DNA of 37,762 bases from Phytophthora quininea (Eukaryota > Oomycota > Peronosporomycetes > Peronosporales > Peronosporaceae). Below the pieces are notes generated by a model that did not search any database, was not told the DNA's origin, and saw nothing but the letters and a program-made list of their open reading frames with translations. Position numbers and translations under genes: made by a program. Every line of letters starts with the position of its first letter. The stretch's first letter is position 1. This document shows, piece after piece, positions 10,927 to 22,288 of this stretch. Location of the stretch: contig JAAVTG010000566.1 in assembly GCA_011947345.1 (NCBI GenBank), positions 1 to 37,762 of the forward strand, given 5' to 3'.

Positions 10927-12360
10927 GGATCCCTGTAATGCGAAGACTTTTGGAAGCTTGGCGCAGGGCGCGGTGTGGGCGCGGTGTGAGTGCGTTGTGC
11001 GTTGTGCGTTGTGCGTTGTGGTTGTTTGTGGAGTCGTTAGCCTGAAATCGCGAGTACCTCTACAAATTAATATCCTTGCTGTGCCTGTCACGCCTCCTAC
11101 AGAGTGCGTATGGGGCGCGTGAGGCGACGGTTGAAAGGCTGTGGTAGTGTATGAGGGGAATTAGTGTATGGGTGTGGTGCTGTGGCTATTTGTGTGCAGC
11201 TGTGCGGCGGATTTTGTGGCGCGAGTGTATTTTGTGTTGTCAGTGTGCCCGAGCGGTCTAAGGGGGTAGACTCAAGTTCTACTGTGTTCGCACTCGTGGG
11301 TTCAAATCCCACCGCTGACAGTCAATTGTATAATTGTATGCGACCGCATCGCCCACGTGGAGGGGAACTTGTTGCTCGCGTCTGGCCTCTTTTTCGCCGA
11401 CATTTTTGCCTTGGCACGACCTAGCAGGAGGCGTTTATCCCCTCTGTAATCGCTTCGCCATTTCGCCCAGACAACAGTCTACGCCCGCGCTCCTCAGCCT
11501 CTCTGTCTGTGTGCTCTCGATGGCTTCGTTAGCGCTTCGACTAGTTTCACAGAGCAAGATTTCCTGGCCTCCCGAGTTCCGTCTTGCTTTGCCCGCTTCT
11601 ATAGCGACTCTCTGCGCATTTCAGTCTGCCGTACCACAGCACGACAGCACGACAGCACGACAGCACGACAGCACGACAGACAGCACGACACCACGACAGC
11701 ATCATTTCAGCGGTGGCACGACAGGGCTCACGGTCGAACGCACATCAAGCTCTGTGACTGATTGCAGCTCGGAGGGTCATCAAATTTTCAAACACCTGAT
11801 TAAGCGAGCTGCAACATCGCGTGATGTCTACGTGGATGGCGCATTCACTTGATGGCGGGCTGGTATGTGGTCGATGCACTCGAGCGACATGATCCAAACC
11901 GTGCCTCTGCAAGAGAACGGTTACACAAGGAGGCAGAATTTGCCAGACGCCATCTGTGCAGCAGAAGCCAAAGGACGCCGTGGAGTGTTTGCGTCGTAGC
12001 TATTTGGCCCCTGAAGTCCATCAGCGAGGCGCTCCGATTGAGCGCATTTCTGGAAAGAAAATACTACGAGTTCGCGCTGGACAGCCAAGGGGGCGCCGAT
12101 GGAAGCGATTCGCAGCGTCAGTGCTCTTCTGGCGAACCAGCCGACCGATCGCGAGGCTCTTGATGGCGTTCCTGGCCACACGCTGCAATGTGCGGTGTGT
12201 TAATAGGGCGTTGAAGCCAGCCCGTTGCGCCACAAAAGGAAGGTGAATCTCGCGCATACAAGGTCCGAATGAGTCGAGCTAGCTTTCGCCAGGGATTGAA
12301 GATGTCCAGGGCGCCAATGCATGGACTTTTGCAAGCTGTGACACGATGGGGGGGCGACAC
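10927..12360 (+). repeat. Array unit 8 (A left half, B right half)
   Basis: Four GTGCGTT copies and seven ACGACA-core copies. Left of the tRNA it is type A (CGCGAGTACC, CACGCCTCC). From GCGGCGGA just upstream of the tRNA onward it is type B, including GTCGTAGCTATTTGGCCCC near 11993. One T is missing from the usual CTCTTTCTGG near 12123. Confidence 0.88.
11239..11320 (+). tRNA. tRNA-Leu (CAA), copy 8, full cloverleaf
   Basis: 82 nt with all stems intact: acceptor 7 bp (one T-G), D stem CCC/GGG, anticodon stem 5 bp, variable stem 3 bp with a TTCG loop, T stem 5 bp, A73. No intron, unlike most eukaryotic tRNA-Leu(CAA) genes. First downstream T-run is 11390-11394. Confidence 0.93.
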
Positions 12361-13766
12361 GGATCCCTGTAATGCGAAGACTTTTGGAAGCTTGGCGCAG
12401 GGCGTGGGCGCGGTGTGAGTGCGTTGTGCGTGTGGGTTGTTTGTGGAGTCGTTAGCCTGAAATCGCGCGTACCTCTATAAATTAATATCTTTGCTGTGCC
12501 TGTCACGCATCCTACAGAGTGCGTATGGGGCGCGTGAGGCGACGGTTGAAAGGCTGTGGTAGTGTATGAGGGGAATTAGTGTATGGGTGTGATGCTGTGG
12601 CTGTTTGTGTGCAGCTGTGCGGCGGATTTTGTGGCGCGAGTGTATTTTGTGTTGTCAGTGTGCCCGAGCGGTCTAAGGGGGTAGACTCAAGTTCTACTGT
12701 GTTCGCACTCGTGGGTTCAAATCCCACCGCTGACAGTCAATTGTATAATTGTATGCGACCGCATCGCCCACGTGGAGGGAACTTGTTGCTCGCGTCTGGC
12801 CTCTTTTTCGCCGACATCTTTTGCCTTGGCACGACCTAGCAGGAGGCGTTTATCCCCTCTGTAATCGCTTTGCCATTTTGCCCAGACAACAGTCTACGCC
12901 CGCGCTCCTCAGCCTCTCTGTCTGTGTGCTCTCGATGGCTTCGTTAGCGCTTCGACTAGTTTCACAGAGCAAGATTTCCTGGCCTCCCGAGTTCCGTCTT
13001 GCTTTGCCCGCTTCTATAGCGACTCTCTGCGCGTTTCAGTCTGCCGTACCACAGCACGACAGCACGACAGCACGACAGCACGACAGCACGACAGCACGAC
13101 AGCATCATTTCAGCGGTGGCACGACAGGGCTCACGGTCGAACGCACATCAAGCTCTGTGACTGATTGCAGCTCGGAGGGTCATCAAATTTTCAAAACACC
13201 TGATTGAGCGAGCTGCAACATCGCGTGATGTCTACGTGGATGGCGCATTCACTTGATGGCGGGGCTGGTATGTGGTCGATGCACTCGAGCGACATGATCC
13301 AAACCGTGCCTCTGCAAGAGAACGGTTACACAAGGAGGCAGAATTTGCCAGACGCCATCTGTGCAGCAGAAGCCAAAGGACGCCGTGGAGTGTTTGCGTC
13401 GTAGCTATTTGACCCCTGAAGTCCATCAGCGAGGCGCTCCGATTGAGCGCATTTCTGGAAAGAAAATACTACGAGTTCGCGCTGGACAGCCAAGGGGGCG
13501 CCGATGGAAGCGATTCGCAGCGTCAGTGCTCTTTCTGGCGAACCAGCCGACCGATCGCGAGGCTCTTGATGGCGTTCCTGGCCACACGCTGCAATGTGCG
13601 GTGTGTTAATAGGGCGTTGAAGCCAGCCCGTTGCGCCACAAAAGGAAGGTGAATCTCGCGCATACAAGGTCCGAATGAGTCGAGCTAGCTTTCGCCAGGG
13701 ATTGAAGATGTCCAGGGCGCCAATGCATGGACTTTTGCAAGCTGTGACACGATGGGGGGGCGACAC
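12361..13766 (+). repeat. Array unit 9 (type B)
   Basis: A single GTGCGTT copy and six uninterrupted CACGACAG copies. Type B states at all diagnostic sites: CGCGCGTACC, CACGCATCC, GTGATGCTGTGGCTGTTTG, GCGGCGGA, TCTGGCCTC. Confidence 0.9.
12654..12735 (+). tRNA. tRNA-Leu (CAA), copy 9, full cloverleaf
   Basis: 82 nt, five G and CCCAC, identical to copy 8 over the gene. First downstream T-run is 12804-12808. Confidence 0.93.
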
Positions 13767-15170
13767 GGATCCCTGTAATGCGAAGACTTTTGGAAGCTTG
13801 GCGCAGGGCGTGGGCGCGGTGTGAGTGCGTTGTGCGTGTGGGTTGTTTGTGGAGTCGTTAGCCTGAAATCGCGCGTACCTCTATAAATTAATATCTTTGC
13901 TGTGCCTGTCACGCATCCTACAGAGTGCGTATGGGGCGCGTGAGGCGACGGTTGAAAGGCTGTGGTAGTGTATGAGGGGAATTAGTGTATGGGTGTGATG
14001 CTGTGGCTGTTTGTGTGCAGCTGTGCGGCGGATTTTGTGGCGCGAGTGTATTTTGTGTTGTCAGTGTGCCCGAGCGGTCTAAGGGGGTAGACTCAAGTTC
14101 TACTGTGTTCGCACTCGTGGGTTCAAATCCCACCGCTGACAGTCAATTGTATAATTGTATGCGACCGCATCGCCCACGTGGAGGGAACTTGTTGCTCGCG
14201 TCTGGCCTCTTTTTCGCCGACATCTTTTGCCTTGGCACGACCTAGCAGGAGGCGTTTATCCCCTCTGTAATCGCTTTGCCATTTTGCCCAGACAACAGTC
14301 TACGCCCGCGCTCCTCAGCCTCTCTGTCTGTGTGCTCTCGATGGCTTCGTTAGCGCTTCGACTAGTTTCACAGAGCAAGATTTCCTGGCCTCCCGAGTTC
14401 CGTCTTGCTTTGCCCGCTTCTATAGCGACTCTCTGCGCATTTCAGTCTGCCGTACCACAGCACGACAGCACGACAGCACGACAGCACGACAGCACGACAC
14501 CACGACAGCATCATTTCAGCGGTGGCACGACAGGGCTCACGGTCGAACGCACATCAAGCTCTGTGACTGATTGCAGCTCGGAGGGTCATCAAATTTTCAA
14601 AACACCTGATTAAGCGAGCTGCAACATCGCGTGATGTCTACGTGGATGGCGCATTCACTTGATGGCGGGCTGGTATGTGGTCGATGCACTCGAGCGACAT
14701 GATCCAAACCGTGCCTCTGCAAGAGAACGGTTACACAAGGAGGCAGAATTTGCCAGACGCCATCTGTGCAGCAGAAGCCAAAGGACGCCGTGGAGTGTTT
14801 GCGTCGTAGCTATTTGGCCCCTGAAGTCCATCAGCGAGGCGCTCCGATTGAGCGCATTTCTGGAAAGAAAATACTACGAGTTCGCGCTGGACAGCCAAGG
14901 GGCGCCGATGGAAGCGATTCGCAGCGTCAGTGCTCTTTCTGGCGAACCAGCCGACCGATCGCGAGGCTCTTGATGGCGTTCCTGGCCACACGCTGCAATG
15001 TGCGGTGTGTTAATAGGGCGTTGAAGCCAGCCCGTTGCGCCACAAAAGGAAGGTGAATCTCGCGCATACAAGGTCCGAATGAGTCGAGCTAGCTTTCGCC
15101 AGGGATTGAAGAGATGTCAGGGCGCCAATGCATGGACTTTTGCAAGCTGTGACACGATGGGGGGCGACAC
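13767..15170 (+). repeat. Array unit 10 (type B)
   Basis: Almost identical to unit 9, which suggests a recent duplication. One GTGCGTT copy and six ACGACA-core copies. At 1404 bp it is the shortest complete unit. Confidence 0.9.
14060..14141 (+). tRNA. tRNA-Leu (CAA), copy 10, full cloverleaf
   Basis: 82 nt, five G and CCCAC, identical to copy 8 over the gene. First downstream T-run is 14210-14214. Confidence 0.93.
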
Positions 15171-16582
15171 GGATCCCTGTAATGCGAAGACTTTTGGAAG
15201 CTTGGCGCAGGGCGTGGGCGCGGTGTGTGCGTTGTGCGTTGTGCGTGTGGGTTGTTTGTGGAGTCGTTAGCCTGAAATCGCGCGTACCTCTATAAATTAA
15301 TATCTTTGCTGTGCCTGTCACGCATCCTACAGAGTGCGTATGGGGCGCGTGAGGCGACGGTTGAAAGGCTGTGGTAGTGTATGAGGGGAATTAGTGTATG
15401 GGTGTGATGCTGTGGCTGTTTGTGTGCAGCTGTGCGGCGGATTTTGTGGCGCGAGTGTATTTTGTGTTGTCAGTGTGCCCGAGCGGTCTAAGGGGGTAGA
15501 CTCAAGTTCTACTGTGTTCGCACTCGTGGGTTCAAATCCCACCGCTGACAGTCAATTGTATAATTGTATGCGACCGCATCGCCCACGTGGAGGGGAACTT
15601 GTTGCTCGCGTCTGGCCTCTTTTTCGCCGACATTTTTGCCTTGGCACGACCTAGCAGGAGGCGTTTATCCCCTCTGTAATCGCTTCGCCATTTCGCCCAG
15701 ACAACAGTCTACGCCCGCGCTCCTCAGCCTCTCTGTCTGTGTGCTCTCGATGGCTTCGTTAGCGCTTCGACTAGTTTCACAGAGCAAGATTTCCTGGCCT
15801 CCCGAGTTCGGTCTTGCTTTGCCCGCTTCTATAGCGACTCTCTGCGCATTTCAGTCTGCCGTACCACAGCACGACAGCACGACAGCACGACAGCACGACA
15901 GACACGACAGCACGACACCACGACATCATTTCAGCGGTGGCACGACAGGGCTCACGGTCGAACGCACATCAAGCTCTGTGACTGATTGCAGCTCGGAGGA
16001 TCATCAAATTTCAAACACCTGATTAAGCGAGCTGCAACATCGCGTGATGTCTACGTGGATGGCGCATTCACTTGATGGCGGGCTGGTATGTGGTCGATGC
16101 ACTCGAGCGACATGATCCAAACCGTGCCTCTGCAAGAGAACGGTTACACAAGGAGGCAGAATTTGCCAGACGCCATCTGTGCAGCAGAAGCCAAAGGACG
16201 CCGTGGAGTGTTTGCGTCGTAGCTATTTGGCCCCTGAAGTCCATCAGCGAGGCGCTCCGATTGAGCGCATTTCTGGAAAGAAAATACTACGAGTTCGCGC
16301 TGGACAGCCAAGGGGGCGCCGATGGAAGCGATTCGCAGCGTCAGTGCTCTTTCTGGCGAACCAGCCGACCGATCGCGAGGCTCTTGATGGCGTTCCTGGC
16401 CACACGCTGCAATGTGCGGTGTGTTAATAGGGCGTTGAAGCCAGCCCGTTGCGCCACAAAAGGAAGGTGAATCTCGCGCATACAAGGTCCGAATGAGTCG
16501 AGCTAGCTTTCGCCAGGGATTGAAGATGTCCAGGGCGCCAATGCATGGACTTTTGCAAGCTGTGACACGATGGGGGCGACAC
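15171..16582 (+). repeat. Array unit 11 (type B)
   Basis: Two GTGCGTT copies and about seven ACGACA-core copies including a GACACGACAG irregularity. Type B, except that the GAGTTCGGTC state near 15804 and the GGAGGATCATC state near 15994 match type A. Confidence 0.88.
15469..15550 (+). tRNA. tRNA-Leu (CAA), copy 11, full cloverleaf
   Basis: 82 nt, five G and CCCAC, identical to copy 8 over the gene. First downstream T-run is 15620-15624. Confidence 0.93.
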
Positions 16583-17994
16583 GGATCCCTGTAATGCGAA
16601 GACTTTTGGAAGCTTGGCGCAGGGCGTGGGCGCGGTGTGAGTGCGTTGTGCGTGTGGGTTGTTTGTGGAGTCGTTAGCCTGAAATCGCGCGTACCTCTAT
16701 AAATTAATATCTTTGCTGTGCCTGTCACGCATCCTACAGAGTGCGTATGGGGCGCGTGAGGCGACGGTTGAAAGGCTGTGGTAGTGTATGAGGGGAATTA
16801 GTGTATGGGTGTGATGCTGTGGCTGTTTGTGTGCAGCTGTGCGGCGGATTTTGTGGCGCGAGTGTATTTTGTGTTGTCAGTGTGCCCGAGCGGTCTAAGG
16901 GGGTAGACTCAAGTTCTACTGTGTTCGCACTCGTGGGTTCAAATCCCACCGCTGACAGTCAATTGTATAATTGTATGCGACCGCATCGCCCACGTGGAGG
17001 GGAACTTGTTGCTCGCGTCTGGCCTCTTTTTCGCCGACATTTTTGCCTTGGCACGACCTAGCAGGAGGCGTTTATCCCCTCTGTAATCGCTTTGCCATTT
17101 TGCCCAGACAACAGTCTACGCCCGCGCTCCTCAGCCTCTCTGTCTGTGTGCTCTCGATGGCTTCGTTAGCGCTTCGCGACTAGTTTCACAGAGCAAGATT
17201 TCCTGGCCTCCCGAGTTCCGTCTTGCTTTGCCCGCTTCTATAGCGACTCTCTGCGCGTTTCAGTCTGCCGTACCACAGCACGACAGCACGACAGCACGAC
17301 AGCACGACAGCACGACAGCACGACAGCACGACAGCATCATTTCAGCGGTGGCACGACAGGGCTCACGGTCGAACGCACATCAAGCTCTGTGACTGATTGC
17401 AGCTCGGAGGGTCATCAAATTTTCAAACACCTGATTGAGCGAGCTGCAACATCGCGTGATGTCTACGTGGATGGCGCATTCACTTGATGCCGGGCTGGTA
17501 TGTGGTCGATGCACTCGAGCGACATGATCCAAACCGTGCCTCTGCAAGAGAACGGTTACACAAGGAGGCAGAATTTGCCAGACGCCATCTGTGCAGCAGA
17601 AGCCAAAGGACGCCGTGGAGTGTTTGCGTCGCAGCTATTTGACCCCTGAAGTCCGTCAGCGAGGCGCTCCGATTGAGCGCATTTCTGGAAAGAAAATACT
17701 ACGAGTTCGCGCTGGACAGCCAAGGGGCGCCAATGGAAGCGATTCGCAGCGTCAGTGCTCTTTCTGGCGAACCAGCCGACTGATCGCGAGGCTCTTGATG
17801 GCGTTCCTGGCCACACGCTGCAATGTGCGGTGTGTTAATAGGGCGTTGAAGCCAGCCCGTTGCGCCACAAAAGGAAGGTGAATCTCGCGCATACAAGGTC
17901 CGAATGAGTCGAGCTAGCTTTCGCCAGGGATTGAAGATGTCCAGGGCGCCAATGCATGGACTTTTGCAAGCTGTGACACGATGGGGGGCGACAC
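16583..17994 (+). repeat. Array unit 12 (type B, GCG insertion)
   Basis: One GTGCGTT copy and seven uninterrupted CACGACAG copies. It carries a two-base insertion (GCTTCGCGACTAG near 17171) otherwise seen only in units 15 and 16. Its right end (near 17483-17760) returns to type A states. Confidence 0.88.
16876..16957 (+). tRNA. tRNA-Leu (CAA), copy 12, full cloverleaf
   Basis: 82 nt, five G and CCCAC, identical to copy 8 over the gene. First downstream T-run is 17027-17031. Confidence 0.93.
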
Positions 17995-19429
17995 GGATCC
18001 CTGTAATGCGAAGACTTTTTGAAGCTTGGCGCAGGGCGGGTGGCGCGGTGTGAGTGCGTTGTGCGTTGTGGGTTGTTTGTGTGGAGTCGTTAGTCTGAAA
18101 TCGCGCGTACCTCTACAAATTAATATCCTTGCTGTGCCTGTCACGCCTCCTACAGAGTGCGTATGGGGCGCGTGAGGCGACGGTTGAAAGGCTGTGGTAG
18201 TGTATGAGGGGAATTAGTGTATGGGTGTGGTGCTGTGGCTATTTGTGTGCAGCTGTGCGCGGATTTTGTGGCGCGAGTGTATTTTGTGTTGTCAGTGTGC
18301 CCGAGCGGTCTAAGGGGGTAGACTCAAGTTCTACTGTGTTCGCACTCGTGGGTTCAAATCCCACCGCTGACAGTCAATTGTATAATTGTATGCGACCGCA
18401 TCGCCCACGTGGAGGGGAACTTGTTGCTCGCGTCTGGACTCTTTTCGCCGACATTTTTGCCTTGGCACGACCTAGCAGGAGGCGTTTATCCCCTCTGTAA
18501 TCGCTTCGCTATTTTGCCCAGACAACAGTCTACGCCCGCGCTCCTTAGCCTCTCTGTCTGTGTGCTCTCGATGGCTTCGTTAGCGCTTCGACTAGTTTCA
18601 CAGAGCAAGATTTCCTGGCCTCCCGAGTTCGGTCTTGCTTTGCCCGCTTCTATAGCGACTCTCTGCGCATTTCAGTCTGCCGTACCACAGCACGACAGCA
18701 CGACAGCACGACACCACGACAGCACGACAGCACGACAGCACGACAGCACGACACCACGACACGACAGCATCATTTCAGCGGTGGCACGACAGGGCTCACG
18801 GTCGAACGCACATCAAGCTCTGTGACTGATTGCGGCTCGGAGGATCATCAAATTTCCAAACACCTGATTGAGCGAGCTGCAACATCGCGTGATGTCTACG
18901 TGGATGGCGCATTCACTTGATGCCGGGCTGGTATGTGGTCGATGCACTCGAGCGATATGATCCAAACCGTGCCTCTGCAAGAGAACGGTTACACAAGGAG
19001 GCAGAATTTGCCAGACGCCATCTGTGCAGCAGAAGCCAAAGGACGCCGTGGAGTGTTTGCGTCGCAGCTATTTGACCCCTGAAGTCCGTCAGCGAGGCGC
19101 TCCGATTGAGCGCATTTCTGGAAAGAAAATACTACGAGTTCGCGCTGGACAGCCAAGGGGGCGCCAATGGAAGCGATTCGCAGCGTCAGTGCTCTTTCTG
19201 GCGAACCAGCCGACTGATCGCGAGGCTCTTGATGGCGTTCCTGGCCACACGCTGCAATGTGCGGTGTGTTAATAGGGCGTTGAAGCCAGCCCGTTGCGCC
19301 ACAAAAGGAAGGTGAATCTCGCGCATACAAGGTCCGAATGAGTCGAGCTAGCTTTCGCCAGGGATTGAAGATGTCAGGGCGCCAATGCATGGACTTTTGC
19401 AGGCTGTGACACGATGGGGGAGGCGACAC
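17995..19429 (+). repeat. Array unit 13 (A/B mosaic)
   Basis: Two GTGCGTT copies and about nine or ten ACGACA-core copies. It combines B-type CGCGCGTACC with A-type CTACAAATTAATATCC and CACGCCTCC, then A-type CTTAGCC with B-type TCCTGGCC. The T-run after the tRNA is only four T here. Confidence 0.88.
18291..18372 (+). tRNA. tRNA-Leu (CAA), copy 13, full cloverleaf
   Basis: 82 nt, five G and CCCAC. The downstream T-run is only four T (18442-18445), so readthrough to the next T-run (near 18455) may be higher than in its neighbours. Confidence 0.93.
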
Positions 19430-19734
19430 GGATCCCTGTAATGCGAAGACTTTTGGAAGCTTGGCGCAGGGCGTGGGGCGCGGTGTGAGTGCGTTGTGCG
19501 TTGTGCGTTGTGCGTGTTTGTTTGTGGAGTCGTTAGCCTGAAATCGCGCGTACCTCTATAAATTAATATCTTTGCTGTGCCTGTCACGCATCCTACAGAG
19601 TGCGTATGGGGCGCGTGAGGCGACGGTTGAAAGGCTGTGGTAGTGTATGAGGGGAATTAGTGTATGGGTGTGGTGCTGTGGCTATTTGTGTGCAGCTGTG
19701 CGGCGGATTTTGTGGCGCGAGTGTATTTTGTGTT

Positions 19735-19816
19735 GTCAGTGTGCCCGAGCGGTCTAAGGGGGTAGACTCAAGTTCTACTGTGTTCGCACTCGTGGGTTCA
19801 AATCCCACCGCTGACA
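19735..19816 (+). tRNA. tRNA-Leu (CAA), copy 14, full cloverleaf
   Basis: 82 nt, five G and CCCAC, the last full-length copy in the array. First downstream T-run is 19885-19889. Confidence 0.93.
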
Positions 19817-20133
19817 GTCAATTGTATAATTGTATGCGACCGCATCGCCCACGTGGAGGGAACTTGTTGCTCGCGTCTGGCCTCTTTTTCGCCGACATCT
19901 TTTGCCTTGGCACGACCTAGCAGGAGGCGTTTATCCCCTCTGTAATCGCTTTGCCATTTTGCCCAGACAACAGTCTACGCCCGCGCTCCTCAGCCTCTCT
20001 GTCTGTGTGCTCTCGATGGCTTCGTTAGCGCTTCGACTAGTTTCACAGAGCAAGATTTCCTGGCCTCCCGAGTTCGGTCTTGCTTTGCCCGCTTCTATAG
20101 CGACTCTCTGCGCGTTTCAGTCTGCCGTACCAC

Positions 20134-20219
20134 AGCACGACAGCACGACACCACGACAGCGACAGCACGACAGACAGCACGACACCACGACAGCACGACA
20201 CCACGACACCACGACAGCA
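20134..20219 (+). repeat. CACGACAG/CACGACAC minisatellite (example in unit 14)
   Basis: Irregular 8-bp repeat with about nine or ten ACGACA cores, mixing CACGACAG and CACGACAC versions and a few partial copies. Every unit has such a tract about 310-320 bp downstream of the tRNA, with 5 to about 10 copies. Units 9, 12, 15 and 16 hold only the G-ending version; the others mix both. Confidence 0.9.
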
Positions 20220-20878
20220 TCATTTCAGCGGTGGCACGACAGGGCTCACGGTCGAACGCACATCAAGCTCTGTGACTGATTGCGGCTCGGAGGATCATCA
20301 AATTTCAAACACCTGATTGAGCGAGCTGCAACATCGCGTGATGTCTACGTGGATGGCGCATTCACTTGATGCCGGGCTGGTATGTGGTCGATGCACTCGA
20401 GCGACATGATCCAAACCGTGCCTCTGCAAGAGAACGGTTACACAAGGAGGCAGAATTTGCCAGACGCCATCTGTGCAGCAGAAGCCAAAGGACGCCGTGG
20501 AGTGTTTGCGTCGCAGCTATTTGACCCCTGAAGTCCGTCAGCGAGGCGCTCCGATTGAGCGCATTTCTGGAAAGAAAATACTACGAGTTCGCGCTGGACA
20601 GCCAAGGCGCCAATGGAAGCGATTCGCAGCGTCAGTGCTCTTTCTGGCGAACCAGCCGACCGATCGCGAGGCTCTTGATGGCGTTCCTGGCCACACGCTG
20701 CAATGTGCGGTGTGTTAATAGGGCGTTGAAGCCAGCCCGTTGCGCCACAAAGGAAGGTGAATCTCGCGCATACAAGGTCCGAATGAGTCGAGCTAGCTTT
20801 CGCCAGGGATTGAAGGAGATGTCCAGGGCGCCAATGCATGGACTTTTGCAAGCTGTGACACGATGGGGGAGGCGACAC

Positions 20879-22288
20879 GGATCCCTGTAATGCGAAGACT
20901 TTTGGAAGCTTGGCGCAGGGCGTGGGCGCGGTGTGAGTGCGTTGTGCGTTGTGGTTGTTTGTTTGTGGTGGAGTCGTTAGCCTGAAATCGCGCGTACCTC
21001 TATAAATTAATATCTTTGCTGTGCCTGTCACGCATCCTACAGAGTGCGTATGGGGCGCGTGAGGCGACGGTTGAAAGGCTGTGGTAGTGTATGAGGGGAA
21101 TTAGTGTATGGGTGTGGTGCTGTGGCTATTTGTGTGCAGCTGTGCGCGGATTTTGTGGCGCGAGTGTATTTTGTGTTGTCAGTGTGCCCGAGCGGTCTAA
21201 GGGGTAGACTCAAGTTCTACTGTGTTCGCACTCGTGGGTTCAAATCCCACCGCTGACAGTCAATTGTATAATTGTATGCGACCGCATCGCCCACGTGGAG
21301 GGAACTTGTTGCTCGCGTCTGGCCTCTTTTTCGCCGACATCTTTTGCCTTGGCACGACCTAGCAGGAGGCGTTTATCCCCTCTGTAATCGCTTTGCCATT
21401 TTGCCCAGACAACAGTCTACGCCCGCGCTCCTCAGCCTCTCTGTCTGTGTGCTCTCGATGGCTTCGTTAGCGCTTCGCGACTAGTTTCACAGAGCAAGAT
21501 TTCCTGGCCTCCCGAGTTCCGTCTTGCTTTGCCCGCTTCTATAGCGACTCTCTGCGCGTTTCAGTCTGCCGTACCACAGCACGACAGCACGACAGCACGA
21601 CAGCACGACAGCACGACAGCACGACAGCATCATTTCAGCGGTGGCACGACAGGGCTCACGGTCGAACGCACATCAAGCTCTGTGACTGATTGCAGCTCGG
21701 AGGGTCATCAAATTTTCAAAACACCTGATTAAGCGAGCTGCAACATCGCGTGATGTCTACGTGGATGGCGCATTCACTTGATGGCGGGGCTGGTATGTGG
21801 TCGATGCACTCGAGCGACATGATCCAAACCGTGCCTCTGCAAGAGAACGGTTACACAAGGAGGCAGAATTTGCCAGACGCCATCTGTGCAGCAGAAGCCA
21901 AAGGACGCCGTGGAGTGTTTGCGTCGTAGCTATTTGGCCCCTGAAGTCCATCAGCGAGGCGCTCCGATTGAGCGCATTTCTGGAAAGAAAATACTACGAG
22001 TTCGCGCTGGACAGCCAAGGGGCGCCGATGGAAGCGATTCGCAGCGTCAGTGCTCTTTCTGGCGAACCAGCCGACCGATCGCGAGGCTCTTGATGGCGTT
22101 CCTGGCCACACGCTGCAATGTGCGGTGTGTTAATAGGGCGTTGAAGCCAGCCCGTTGCGCCACAAAAGGAAGGTGAATCTCGCGCATACAAGGTCCGAAT
22201 GAGTCGAGCTAGCTTTCGCCAGGGATTGAAGATGTCCAGGGCGCCAATGCATGGACTTTTGCAAGCTGTGACACGATGGGGGCGACAC
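20879..22288 (+). repeat. Array unit 15 (A/B mosaic, GCG insertion)
   Basis: Two GTGCGTT copies and six uninterrupted CACGACAG copies. B-type leader, A-type segment just before the tRNA, B-type afterwards, with the GCTTCGCGACTAG insertion near 21471. Confidence 0.88.
21178..21258 (+). tRNA. tRNA-Leu (CAA), copy 15, G-run one short
   Basis: 81 nt, four G after CTAA, T arm intact, the same variant as copies 2-5. First downstream T-run is 21327-21331. Confidence 0.85.

Larger units (their letters stand above)
19430..20878 (+). repeat. Array unit 14 (A/B mosaic)
   Basis: Three GTGCGTT copies and about nine or ten ACGACA-core copies with internal irregularities, making it the longest internal unit at 1449 bp. 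B-type leader, A-type GTGGTGCTGTGGCTATTTG, B-type GCGGCGGA, then A-type ATTGCGGCTCG. Confidence 0.88.
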
